DNA of 64,000 nt, taken from NCBI RefSeq assembly GCF_900113865.1, contig NZ_FOQY01000031.1, forward strand, positions 48,690-112,689, in the 5' to 3' direction. The notes under the pieces are model-generated. The model was not told the DNA's origin and did no database searches. It saw only the letters and a program-made list of their open reading frames with translations. Shown here piece after piece: positions 39,917 to 48,678 of this stretch; within the stretch, counting starts at the first letter, position 1; each line of letters starts with the position of its first letter. The position numbers were made by a program, and so were the translations under genes. The DNA is from Streptosporangium canum. GTDB lineage: Bacteria; Actinomycetota; Actinomycetes; Streptosporangiales; Streptosporangiaceae.

Positions 39917-41344
39917 CTACGGCGAAAGGTGGGCCGACGGCGGGGAGGGCAGCCGGGGGACGGCCGGGCGGCGGGCGGCGTGGGAGGCCGAGCTCACCAG
40001 GAGGCTTCCGGCCGTGATGGCCGCGACCAGGACGGACCAGCCCAGGGCGCGGCCCATCCGCAGGCCGTACCCGCAGAGGATCCAGTACAGCGACAGCAGC
40101 CAGCGGCCGGACGACCGGCTGGTGGCGCGGCGCATCTCCATCGCCCCGAAGGCGAAGTCGGCGGCCGTCGCCTTGTCGTCGACGCCGGTGCCGAGGCGGG
40201 AGTAGAGGACGGCGAGGCGGTGCGGGGCCGACGGGTCGGCCTCGGGTCCCGACCAGCCGCGCCAGGCGTGCTCGTCGGCGAGGGTGCGCCTGCGGGTCCA
40301 CCAGCGCATCGGCGGCCAGCGCAGCGCGAAGCGCACGCCGCGCGGGGTGGTGGCGAACGCGCAGCCGGCCAGCCGGAGCCGCTCGGGATGGCGGATCCCG
40401 GTGAAGCCGCAGACACTGAGGTCCACGCCGTTCAGCTCCAGCGCCTCGGAGTCCACGTCGCGCAGCGAGGTCACCCGTGCCGCGCCCCGCCCGCTGACCG
40501 TGGCGGGCCCGCGCAACGTCGCGTCCTCAAGGTCGGCCTCCGCGCCGTCGAGGCGTACGGCCAGCCGGCCGGCCACCCGCAGCCGCCGCAGGTCCACCGC
40601 GCAGTCGCGGGCCGTCACGTCGAGACCGTTGCCCGCCCACGCCCCGGCGAGGCTCAGGCGGCGGCCGACCGCGATCGGGGCCAGGGAGCAGCCCGCCCAG
40701 AACCGTGCAGCCTCGAACCCGGCGAGCCCGCCGAACCCGGCCTTGCGGAACGACACCGCGCGGCCGAACCGGCACCCCCGGAAGGTCGCGTCACCGGTGA
40801 ACCGGGTGCCGTCGAAGGTGGCGAAACCGTGGAACTCCGCGCTCTCGAAGGACGCGGTCCGCCCGAACCGGGCCGCGCCGAACAGCGCGTCCCTGCCGGC
40901 GGAGATCCGGTCGAAGGCGGCGTGCCCGATGACGCTCACGCCGTGCATGGACAGCTCCCTGGAGAACCTGACCTCCCTGAAGGAGACGTTTCCCGCGAAA
41001 CGTGCGTCCAGGAAGGAGGCGAGGCGGTGGAAGCGGGCATGGTCGAAGGAGACGTCCCCGTCGAACACGACGCCGCCGAACCTGGCCTCCTCGGGGAAGA
41101 CCGCCCGATCGAACCTGGCCCGGCCCAGGCGGCCGTGCGCGGCGGACAGGATCCGCGCCAGCAGAGGCCTGCCGACGGTGGTGCCCCGCAGGTCGATCGC
41201 GGAGCCGGGGGACAGGCCGCGGACGACCTCGTCGAGCTCACTGTGGTCCAGATGGGCCAGGCAGCGGCCGTACGGCCGCTGTGCCGATCCGGCGCACTCC
41301 GGGGAGGCGGCGCAGGTCATCCAACCCACGTCCAGAGTTCTCAT
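39917..41344 (-). CDS. Pentapeptide repeat membrane protein
   Basis: A 475-residue protein. An N-terminal Cys/His segment (MTCAASPECAGSAQRPYGRC, shown from residue 10) precedes some 200 residues of pentapeptide-type repeats in the xxxxF pattern (ARFGG VVFDG DVSFD HARFH), forming a right-handed beta-helix. The C-terminal quarter has charged helices and two hydrophobic segments (LLSLYWILCGYGLRMGRALG, then SVLVAAITAGSLLV) like those at the end of other actinobacterial pentapeptide proteins. Function is unknown. I chose the ATG at 41344. Confidence 0.8.
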   Translation of the reverse strand: MRTLDVGWMTCAASPECAGSAQRPYGRCLAHLDHSELDEVVRGLSPGSAIDLRGTTVGRPLLARILSAAHGRLGRARFDRAVFPEEARFGGVVFDGDVSFDHARFHRLASFLDARFAGNVSFREVRFSRELSMHGVSVIGHAAFDRISAGRDALFGAARFGRTASFESAEFHGFATFDGTRFTGDATFRGCRFGRAVSFRKAGFGGLAGFEAARFWAGCSLAPIAVGRRLSLAGAWAGNGLDVTARDCAVDLRRLRVAGRLAVRLDGAEADLEDATLRGPATVSGRGAARVTSLRDVDSEALELNGVDLSVCGFTGIRHPERLRLAGCAFATTPRGVRFALRWPPMRWWTRRRTLADEHAWRGWSGPEADPSAPHRLAVLYSRLGTGVDDKATAADFAFGAMEMRRATSRSSGRWLLSLYWILCGYGLRMGRALGWSVLVAAITAGSLLVSSASHAARRPAVPRLPSPPSAHLSP

Positions 41345-41506
41345 GACCAAGTGATACCCAAAGACGGCGGCGAGGCGAGATCTAGGTCAAGGCAAGCCAT
41401 ATCTGATCCTCTCCGATCGACATGAAGTGTCAAGATTTACCGATTTCACTCTCTATCCACTTATAGGTAAGTGTCCGCCGATCCATCGGGCTCTACGCTC
41501 CCGGTC

Positions 41507-43888
41507 ATGCGTGCTTTATCCAGGGCGTCCGCCGCCCTCGTGGCCGTCGGCATCGCCGCCGCCGGCGTCACCGCCCTCACCTCGGCCCCCGCCCTGGCGG
41601 AGCCGGGCACCGTCGTCATCAGCCAGGTCTACGGCGGTGGCGGCAACAGCGGCGCGCCGCTCACCAACGACTTCGTCGAGCTGTTCAACCGCGGCCCCGC
41701 GGCCGTCGCCCTGGACGGGTGGTCCGTCCAGTACGGCAGCGCCACCGGCACCGGCAACTTCGGCGCCAACCCGGTCGTGCCCCTGTCCGGCACGCTGGCA
41801 CCCGGCCAGTACCACCTGGTCCAGCTCGCCGGCGGCGCCAACGGCGCTCCGCTGCCCGCGCCGGACAGCACCGGCGCCATCAACATGAGCGGCAGCGCGG
41901 GCAAGGTCGTCCTGGCCCGCTCGGCGGAGGGACTGGCCTGCAACGGGGGCTCCACCCCCTGTACGGCGGAGCAGGCGGCGCTGATCGCCGATCTCATCGG
42001 ATACGGCACCGCGAACTACTCCGAGGGCACCGCCGCCCCCGCCCTCTCCGGCACCACCGCCGGGCTGCGCAAGGACCACGGCTGCGCCGACACCGACGTC
42101 AACGGCGCGGACGTGGAGACCGCGGCTCCCGCGCCGCGCAACCGGGCCACCGCCCCGGCGCCCTGCGGCGACGTCGGGCCCACCCCCACGCCGACCCCGA
42201 CCGCGGAGCCGACCCCGACTCCCACGCCGACCCCGACTCCCACGCCGCCGGGGGATCCGTGCGAGACCCCGGCCACCCACCGGATCGCCCAGGTGCAGGG
42301 GAGCGGTGACGTCAGCCCGCTGGCCGGCCAGAGCGTCCGCGTCGAGGGCGTCGTGACCGGGGACTTCCAGGAGACGGACCAGCTCAGCGGCTTCTTCCTC
42401 CAGGACCCGACCCCGGACGCCGACCCGGCCACCTCCGAGGGCCTGTTCGCCTTCGCCCGCAGCTCGTTCAAGGACGTCAAGGCCGGTGACCGGGTGCTGG
42501 TCACCGGCAAGGTCGTGGAGTTCAACGGCTGGACGGAGCTGTCGCCGGTCACCGCGGTGGACGTCTGCGGCACGGGCACGGTCCAGCCCGCCCGGCAGAG
42601 CCTGCCCCGCCCCGACGGCGTGACCTTCGAGCCGGTCGAGAGCATGCTCGTCACCTTCCCCGAGCCGCTGACCGTCAGCGACCACTACAACCTGGGCCGC
42701 TTCGGTGAGGTCACGCTCTCCTCCGAGGGCCGGGTGTTCCAGCCGACCGACCGGCCGGGCGTGGACGCCGCCGGGAACGCGCGCCGCACCCTGCTCGTGG
42801 ACGACGGCTCCACCAGGGAGAACCCCTCGGTCATCCCCTACACCGACCCGCGCGCCGTCCGGCTGGGCGACACCGCGTTCGGCGCCACCGGCGTGCTGGG
42901 GTACGGCTTCGGCAAGTATCGGCTCCAGCCGACCAAGCCGATCAACTTCCTGCGGACCAGCCCGCGCCTGCCCGCCCCGTTCCCGGTCCTCGGCAACGTC
43001 AAGGTGGCCGGCTTCAACACCCTCAACTGGTTCACCACCCTGGGCTCACGCGGGGCGAGCAACGCCGGCGAGCAGCAACGTCAGCTCACCAAGCTGGTCG
43101 CCGCGCTGAAGGGCATGAACGCCGACGTGGTCGGCCTGATGGAGGTCCAGAACAACGGCCAGACCGCGGTCCAGGCCCTGGTCGACGCGCTCAACGCCGA
43201 GGTGGGCGCGGGCACCTACGCGGCGCTCGCCCACCCCTACCCCGGCACCGACCTGATCCACGTGACGATGATCTACAAGCCCGGCAGGCTCCAGCTCGTC
43301 GGCGCGGCCCAGTCGTCCACCGATCCGGTCTTCCGGCGTCCCCCGCTGATCCAGACCTTCCGCCGGGTCCAGGGCGGGCAGCCGTTCACGATGATCGTCA
43401 ACCACTTCAAGTCGAAGGGCTGCGACGACGACGCCATCGGCCCCGACGCCGACCAGGGCGACGGCCAGAGCTGCTACAACGGCGAGCGCGTCCGCCAGGC
43501 GGAGGCGACGCTGGGCCTGATCGACAGCCTGGAACTGCCCAACCCGCTGGTGCTGGGCGACCTCAACGCCTACGGCGAGGAGGACCCGATCGACACCCTG
43601 GAGACCGGGGGCCTGACCAGCGTGACCAAGAGGTTCGTCCCCGCGCCGCTGCGCTACAGCTACCTCTTCGACGGCCAGGTCGGCGAGCTGGACCACGCCC
43701 TGGTCGGCAAGGACCTGCTCAAGCGGGTGACCAGCGCGACGATCTGGCATGTCAATGCCGATGAGAGCCGGATCCTCGATTACAACACCGAGTACAACCC
43801 TCCGGCCCTCTACCGGCCCGACGCCTTCCGGTCCTCCGACCACGACCCCGTGGTCATCGGGCTCACCCTGCCCGGTGGCAGGGGCTGA
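41507..43888 (+). CDS. Secreted endonuclease/exonuclease/phosphatase (ExeM/NucH type) with lamin-tail domain
   Basis: A 793-residue extracellular nuclease. Signal peptide 1-32. A lamin-tail domain (about 33-145, VVISQVYGGGGNSGAPLTND). A Thr-Pro linker (about 224-246). An OB-fold region (HRIAQVQGSGDVSPLAGQ). The EEP nuclease domain (about 500-790) has Glu in LMEVQNN, Asp/Asn in VLGDLNAYGEED, and the terminal SSDHDPV. It probably degrades extracellular DNA for phosphate or nutrients. The ATG at 41507 is chosen from the signal peptide. A T-tailed terminator follows. Confidence 0.9.
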   Translation: MRALSRASAALVAVGIAAAGVTALTSAPALAEPGTVVISQVYGGGGNSGAPLTNDFVELFNRGPAAVALDGWSVQYGSATGTGNFGANPVVPLSGTLAPGQYHLVQLAGGANGAPLPAPDSTGAINMSGSAGKVVLARSAEGLACNGGSTPCTAEQAALIADLIGYGTANYSEGTAAPALSGTTAGLRKDHGCADTDVNGADVETAAPAPRNRATAPAPCGDVGPTPTPTPTAEPTPTPTPTPTPTPPGDPCETPATHRIAQVQGSGDVSPLAGQSVRVEGVVTGDFQETDQLSGFFLQDPTPDADPATSEGLFAFARSSFKDVKAGDRVLVTGKVVEFNGWTELSPVTAVDVCGTGTVQPARQSLPRPDGVTFEPVESMLVTFPEPLTVSDHYNLGRFGEVTLSSEGRVFQPTDRPGVDAAGNARRTLLVDDGSTRENPSVIPYTDPRAVRLGDTAFGATGVLGYGFGKYRLQPTKPINFLRTSPRLPAPFPVLGNVKVAGFNTLNWFTTLGSRGASNAGEQQRQLTKLVAALKGMNADVVGLMEVQNNGQTAVQALVDALNAEVGAGTYAALAHPYPGTDLIHVTMIYKPGRLQLVGAAQSSTDPVFRRPPLIQTFRRVQGGQPFTMIVNHFKSKGCDDDAIGPDADQGDGQSCYNGERVRQAEATLGLIDSLELPNPLVLGDLNAYGEEDPIDTLETGGLTSVTKRFVPAPLRYSYLFDGQVGELDHALVGKDLLKRVTSATIWHVNADESRILDYNTEYNPPALYRPDAFRSSDHDPVVIGLTLPGGRG

Positions 43889-43906
43889 TCCCGGAGTTCA
43901 CCCGCT

Positions 43907-43946
43907 GAGGGGGCCGGCGACGCGGAACGTCGTCGGCCCTCTTTTT
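43907..43946 (+). terminator. Rho-independent terminator of the nuclease gene
   Basis: GAGGGGGCCGGCGACG and CGTCGTCGGCCCTC form a stem with one small bulge, followed by TTTTT at 43942-43946: one of the few hairpins in the window with a proper T-run. Confidence 0.85.
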
Positions 43947-44136
43947 CGGCCCGCTCCTTCTTCCGGGTTTTGTACAGGGCGATCAGGATCTGCAGAAGCT
44001 CCTTCAGGGGCACAGCGAGGCGCTGAACGCCGGCGACCTCAAGGCCTACACCGGGATCTTCGACCGTAAGAACGCGGCGCTGGTCCAGCGGCAGACCAGG
44101 ATCTTCAACAACCTGCGCAAGCTGCCGATCACCCAG

Positions 44137-45177
44137 ATGTCCTACCAGACCCTGCAGCAGCAGGGACGCACGCAGGACAGCTTCGGCCGGGGGCTGACGT
44201 TCACCCTCGATGTCGCCTTCGTCCACCAGTTCGAGGGGATCGACCTGCGCCCGGTCTCGGAGTGGTACCGCTGGACCATCACCAAGAGCGGCGCCGACGC
44301 CCCGCTCACGGTCACCAAGGTGGGCGGGGCCCCGGCGCCGCTGGGCGAGTCCAAGACCGTCTACTACCCGGGGCCCTGGGACATCTGGCCCGACGTCTCG
44401 ATCGTCAGGACCGATCACACCGTCGTGCTGGCCCATCCGGCCATGGCCGCCCAGGCGGCGCGGGTCGCTCCCATCGCCGAGAAGGCGGCCGTGAACGATC
44501 TGCGGTTCCTGTCGGCCAACGGCGCGCGGAGCGCCGCCCTGCCCAAGGGCTTCGTGGTGGCGCTCGTCAAGGGCAAGGCCCAGCTCGGCAACCTGTTCCG
44601 CAAGGAGAAGGCCACCGAGGCCGGAGTCTCCATCGGGATGCCGACCTGGAGCAGGGCCGCGGACGAGGTGAAGGTCGGTGCCAGCCGGGTCGTGATGGAC
44701 CTCGGTTCGTCGTTCTTCGAGACCGCCGAGGGCAGCGGGGAGATCTTCCGGCATGAGTTCGCGCATTCGGCGGTCGCCGGCCTCGACAGCGGCAAGTTCT
44801 CCCTCATCGGGCTCGACAACTGGGTCGTCGAGGGATTCGCCGAGTACGTCGCCAACCGTGGCGGCGCCGTCACCGGAAACATCCGCTACGACGAGGGCCG
44901 CGCCTACCTGGCGGGGCGGCTGCCCGAGCGGTTCGACGGCAGGATCCCGGACAACGCCTCCTGGGACATCCCGGGCATGACCAGCGTCAACTACCTGATG
45001 GGGCACCTGGCGATGCGGCTGATCGAGGAGGAGTACGGCGAGCGGAAGCTGGTCGAGTTCGTCAGTGCCCACTACCGGGGCGACACGAGCGATGAGGCGC
45101 TGCGGAAGGTCCTGGGCACCGGCGAGGCGCAGTTCCAGCGGCAATGGGCGGCCTACGTCCGGGCCCGGCTCGGCTGA
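44137..45177 (+). CDS. M1-like gluzincin metallopeptidase domain, probably 5'-truncated
   Basis: From the first available ATG (44137) 346 residues follow. HEFAH at 206-210 is an HExxH zinc motif, and WVVEGFAEY supplies the third ligand Glu232, as in WLNEGFAEY of M1-type peptidases. The same frame is clearly coding back to about 43975 (LLQGHSEALNAGDLKAYTGI), but has no ATG, GTG or TTG until a stop at 43906, just at the nuclease terminator. The original start and export signal are therefore lost, and the ATG used here has no ribosome site. The PQQ-type gene 15 bases downstream was probably its operon partner. Confidence 0.7.
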   Translation: MSYQTLQQQGRTQDSFGRGLTFTLDVAFVHQFEGIDLRPVSEWYRWTITKSGADAPLTVTKVGGAPAPLGESKTVYYPGPWDIWPDVSIVRTDHTVVLAHPAMAAQAARVAPIAEKAAVNDLRFLSANGARSAALPKGFVVALVKGKAQLGNLFRKEKATEAGVSIGMPTWSRAADEVKVGASRVVMDLGSSFFETAEGSGEIFRHEFAHSAVAGLDSGKFSLIGLDNWVVEGFAEYVANRGGAVTGNIRYDEGRAYLAGRLPERFDGRIPDNASWDIPGMTSVNYLMGHLAMRLIEEEYGERKLVEFVSAHYRGDTSDEALRKVLGTGEAQFQRQWAAYVRARLG

Positions 45178-45192
45178 TCGGGGAGAGACGAG

Positions 45193-46743
45193 ATGACCGA
45201 CCCGCACAACGCTCGTCCCCAGGGGAATCCGTATCCCCGGCAGCCCCACCAGGGGCCGTCGGCGCACGAGAATCCGGTCCGGCCCCCCGGACAGTACGGT
45301 GCCCCCACCGGGCCGCAGCCGTACCCGCAGGCGCAGCCGTACGCGCAGGGGCCACAGCTCTATCCGCAGGGAGCGCGGCCGTTCCCGCCGCATCAGCCTC
45401 CCGGCCGGTACGGCGGGCAGCCGGACCAGCCGCCCGCCAGGAAGAGGACCGGCAGGACGGTGCTCTTCGTGGCGCTGGGGCTCGTCCTGCTGCTGGGTCT
45501 CGGCGGCGGCACGGCATGGGTCGTCGCCGGCGGGTTCGGCGACGGGTTCGGCGAGGGCGACTGGCAGGTGCCGTTCACCGCCGCCGGTACCGAGGTCCTC
45601 GGCACGGACGCCTCGATCGCCTTCGGCGCCTGGATGAGCGAGACCGCCGCCATCCGGGTGCAGAAGGACGGCGTGCTCGCCTACGACCTGAAGACCGGCA
45701 AGCGGACCTGGGGCACGCCCTCGCCGGGAGAGCAGCTCTGCGCCGCCACCCCCGGCATCGCGGGCGGCAGGGGCGCCATCGCCTACGGCACCACGAAGGT
45801 CTGCGACCGCGTGGCGGGCCTCGACGTCAAGACCGGCAAGCTGCTGTGGAAGATCAAGATCCCGGCGGCGCCGGCGCAGCGGGCCGGCTCGAAGAACCTC
45901 CAGGCCCCCGGCCTCGTGCTCGCCGGAGACCTCGTGGTCGTGCGGACCGGCAAGCAGGTGACGGGCTACCGGCTCTCCGACGGCAGGCGGGTGTGGACGT
46001 CGAAGACCTCGGAGGTGTGCACGACCACCGGCGTCGCCGGCTCGCCCAAGCAGGTGGTGGTCAACCTGGACTGTTACCGGGGCGGTGACAGCGTCGTCGT
46101 GCTCGACGGGAAGAGCGGCAGGTTCAAGGGGGAGTACCGGATCAAGGACGACGACGGGGGCCCCGACGACCTGCTCTCCGCCGACCCGGTGGTGGCGGCG
46201 TGGCGGGGCGGCGAGGAGTCCTCCATCCTCGTGCTGGACGACAAGGGGGGAAAGGTCAGGGAGTTCGAGACCGGGACGAAGGCCGACTTCCTCGCGCTCA
46301 ACGACACGATCTACATCGACGGCGGTTACCGGGAACTCCGCACCATGGTGCGCGGGGACACGCTCTACCTGGCCACCTTCCCGGCGAACGTGAAAGGCGG
46401 CGGGATCTCCCGCAACGACCTGCTGGCCTTCGACCTGACGAGCGGCAGGCAGCGGTGGAAGTCCTCGGGCACCGGTGACACCATGCTCACCTTCGTCGAC
46501 GCCGACGACAAGGGGCTGCTGGTCATCGAGGAGGGCGGAACGAACGAGCCCGTCCCGCGGCTGACCAGGATCGACCCCGCGACGGGAAAGGCCTCGCCGG
46601 TCGCCGAGCTGCCGCAGAAGGCCGGCGGGGAGAGCAGTGACGCCCGCGTCTACCACCGGAACGGCACGCTGGTGGTCATGCCCTTCGAGAAGGTCGCCGT
46701 CCGGTACGCCATCACCGTGCTGCGCGTCGAGACCGGCGCCTGA
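45193..46743 (+). CDS. Membrane-anchored PQQ-like beta-propeller protein
   Basis: A 516-residue protein with a Pro/Gln/Tyr-rich cytoplasmic head (1-82), one membrane helix (about 88-112) and an extracellular propeller with PQQ-like strands (VLAYDLKTGKRTWGTPSPGE, VAGLDVKTGKLLWKI, VTGYRLSDGRRVWTS, LLAFDLTSGRQRWKSSG). Such proteins usually act as scaffolds, not as quinoprotein enzymes. GGGGAGAG precedes the ATG, 15 bases after the gluzincin stop, so the two formed an operon. Confidence 0.8.
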   Translation: MTDPHNARPQGNPYPRQPHQGPSAHENPVRPPGQYGAPTGPQPYPQAQPYAQGPQLYPQGARPFPPHQPPGRYGGQPDQPPARKRTGRTVLFVALGLVLLLGLGGGTAWVVAGGFGDGFGEGDWQVPFTAAGTEVLGTDASIAFGAWMSETAAIRVQKDGVLAYDLKTGKRTWGTPSPGEQLCAATPGIAGGRGAIAYGTTKVCDRVAGLDVKTGKLLWKIKIPAAPAQRAGSKNLQAPGLVLAGDLVVVRTGKQVTGYRLSDGRRVWTSKTSEVCTTTGVAGSPKQVVVNLDCYRGGDSVVVLDGKSGRFKGEYRIKDDDGGPDDLLSADPVVAAWRGGEESSILVLDDKGGKVREFETGTKADFLALNDTIYIDGGYRELRTMVRGDTLYLATFPANVKGGGISRNDLLAFDLTSGRQRWKSSGTGDTMLTFVDADDKGLLVIEEGGTNEPVPRLTRIDPATGKASPVAELPQKAGGESSDARVYHRNGTLVVMPFEKVAVRYAITVLRVETGA

Positions 46744-46834
46744 CGGGGGTCCGCCCCGAGGGGTGGATGGAATGCCGGGCGAGGGTAAGTGGTTATGCGA
46801 GCCATACAGATGCGACAGACAAGAGGAGCCAACG

Positions 46835-47206
46835 GTGGCGACCATCGAGGTAACCGAGAAGAACTTCAACGAGATCGCCGACGAGGGGATCGTCCTGCTG
46901 GACTTCTGGGCCGCCTGGTGCGGACCGTGCCGCACGTTCGGGCCGATCTTCGAGAAGTCGTCGGAGAAGCACGACGACATCAAGTTCGGCAAGATCGACA
47001 CTGAGGCTGAGCAGGCGCTGGCCCAGGGCTTCGAGATCACCTCGATCCCGACGATCATGGCCATCCGTGACGGCATCGTCGTCTTCGCCCAGCCCGGGGC
47101 GCTGCCCGCGCCCGCCCTGGAAGACCTGATCGGCCAGGTCCGCGCGCTCGACATGGACGCGATCCGGGACGAGCTCGCGAACGAGATGGGCGTTCAGAAC
47201 AACTGA
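46835..47206 (+). CDS. Thioredoxin
   Basis: A 123-residue thioredoxin. The active site is WCGPC with Cys29 and Cys32; the cis-Pro is in ITSIPTIMAIRDG. It reduces protein disulfides in the cytoplasm. The start is a GTG with AGAGGAG upstream. A 10-20 residue C-terminal helix extension (DMDAIRDELANEMG) is longer than in E. coli TrxA. It stands alone, followed by a perfect terminator shared with the convergent DAHP synthase gene; which of the cell's thioredoxins this is cannot be told. Confidence 0.93.
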   Translation: MATIEVTEKNFNEIADEGIVLLDFWAAWCGPCRTFGPIFEKSSEKHDDIKFGKIDTEAEQALAQGFEITSIPTIMAIRDGIVVFAQPGALPAPALEDLIGQVRALDMDAIRDELANEMGVQNN

Positions 47207-47219
47207 TGCCCGGGCCCGG

Positions 47220-47252
47220 AAAGCCCCGCGACCGTTGGCGGCGCGGGGCTTT
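47220..47252. terminator. Bidirectional terminator between thioredoxin and DAHP synthase genes
   Basis: AAAGCCCCGCG (47220-47230) and CGCGGGGCTTT (47242-47252) form a perfect 11-base stem with A and T ends, able to act on both strands. Confidence 0.85.
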
Positions 47253-47281
47253 CGTGTCTCTCCGGAGTGCTGGGGGAGGGG

Positions 47282-48613
47282 TCAGACCGAGCGGTAGAGC
47301 TCCGCCACCCGGAAGGCCAGGTCCAGCGACTGGCCCCGGTTGAGGCGCGGGTCGCACGCCGTCTCGTAGCGCAGCGCCAGGTCGTCCTCGACGATCTCCG
47401 CGCCGCCGCCCACGCACTCGGTGACGTCGTCACCGGTGAACTCGATGTGGATGCCGCCCGGGTGGGTGCCGAGGTCGCGGTGGACCTCGAAGAAACCCGC
47501 CACCTCGTTCAGGACGTCGTCCAGGCGGCGGGTCTTGTGGCCGCTGGGCGCCTCGAAGGTGTTGCCGTGCATGGGGTCGCAGATCCACGCCACCTGGGCG
47601 CCGCTCGCGGTGACCTTCTCCACCAGCGCGGGAAGGTGCTCGCGGATCTTCGGCGCGCCCATCCGGGTGATGAACGTCAGCCGCCCGGCCTCGTTGTCCG
47701 GGTTCAGCTTGTCGATCAGCGCGAGGGCGTCCTCCGGCGTGGTCGTCGGGCCGAGCTTCACGCCGATCGGGTTGCGGATCCGGGAGAAGAACTCCACGTG
47801 CGCGCTGTCGAGCTGGCGGGTGCGCTCGCCGATCCAGACCATGTGCGCCGACACGTCGTACGGCTGGCCGGTCCGCGAGTCGATCCTGGTGAGCGCGCGG
47901 TCGTAGTCCAGGATCAGCGCCTCGTGCGAGGAGTAGAACTCGACGCTGTGGAACTCCTCCGGCTCGGCCCCGCAGGCGCGCATGAACGCCAGCGCCTGGT
48001 CGATCTCCCGGGCGAGCTGCTCGTAGCGCTTCCCGGCCGGGGACTCGATCACGAAGTCCTGGTTCCAGGCGTGCACCTGGCGCAGATCGGCGTAGCCGCC
48101 CTTGGTGAAGGCGCGGGCCAGGTTCAGCGTCACCGCGGAGGAGTGGTAGGCGCGCAGCAGCCGCCAGGGGTCGGGGACGCGGGACTCGGGGGTGAAGTCG
48201 AAGCCGTTGACCATGTCGCCCCGGTAGGCGGGCAGCTCCACGCCGTCGCGGATCTCGGTGTTCTTGGAACGGGGCTTGGCGAACTGCCCGGCCATCCGGC
48301 CGATCTTCACGACCGGTACCTTCGCCGCGTAGGTGAGCACGATCGCCATCTGCAGCAGCGTCTTCAGCTTGTTGCGCACGTCGTCCGCGGTGGCCCCGGC
48401 GAACGTCTCGGCGCAGTCACCGCCCTGCAGCACGAAGGCCTCGCCCCGCGCCACCGCCGCCAGGTCCGCCTTGAGGTTGTCACACTCCCCTGCGAAGACC
48501 AGGGGCGGCAGCCCCTGCAGTTCGGCGACGACCTTGTCCAGCTCGCCGCGGTCGGGCCACTCGGGCTGCTGCGCCGCAGGCAGCTGCCGCCAGGAATCGA
48601 GGTTGATGCTCAC
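47282..48613 (-). CDS. aroG: Class II 3-deoxy-7-phosphoheptulonate synthase
   Basis: A 443-residue type II DAHP synthase, the plant/actinobacterial form that joins phosphoenolpyruvate and erythrose 4-phosphate in the first step of the shikimate pathway. Signatures are VLQGGDCAETFAG with the metal-binding Cys, GRMAGQFAKPRS, and CDPMHGNT with the metal His. Its length matches Mycobacterium AroG. It stands alone here, 65 bases after the flavin monooxygenase gene on the same strand. A short upstream frame has only one Trp codon, so I see no attenuator. Confidence 0.95.
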   Translation of the reverse strand: MSINLDSWRQLPAAQQPEWPDRGELDKVVAELQGLPPLVFAGECDNLKADLAAVARGEAFVLQGGDCAETFAGATADDVRNKLKTLLQMAIVLTYAAKVPVVKIGRMAGQFAKPRSKNTEIRDGVELPAYRGDMVNGFDFTPESRVPDPWRLLRAYHSSAVTLNLARAFTKGGYADLRQVHAWNQDFVIESPAGKRYEQLAREIDQALAFMRACGAEPEEFHSVEFYSSHEALILDYDRALTRIDSRTGQPYDVSAHMVWIGERTRQLDSAHVEFFSRIRNPIGVKLGPTTTPEDALALIDKLNPDNEAGRLTFITRMGAPKIREHLPALVEKVTASGAQVAWICDPMHGNTFEAPSGHKTRRLDDVLNEVAGFFEVHRDLGTHPGGIHIEFTGDDVTECVGGGAEIVEDDLALRYETACDPRLNRGQSLDLAFRVAELYRSV

Positions 48614-48678
48614 GACATACCAGGCTATTGCAACCAGGTGTGCGAACAGACCTGATTGTCCACAGAGTGAGAATCTCT

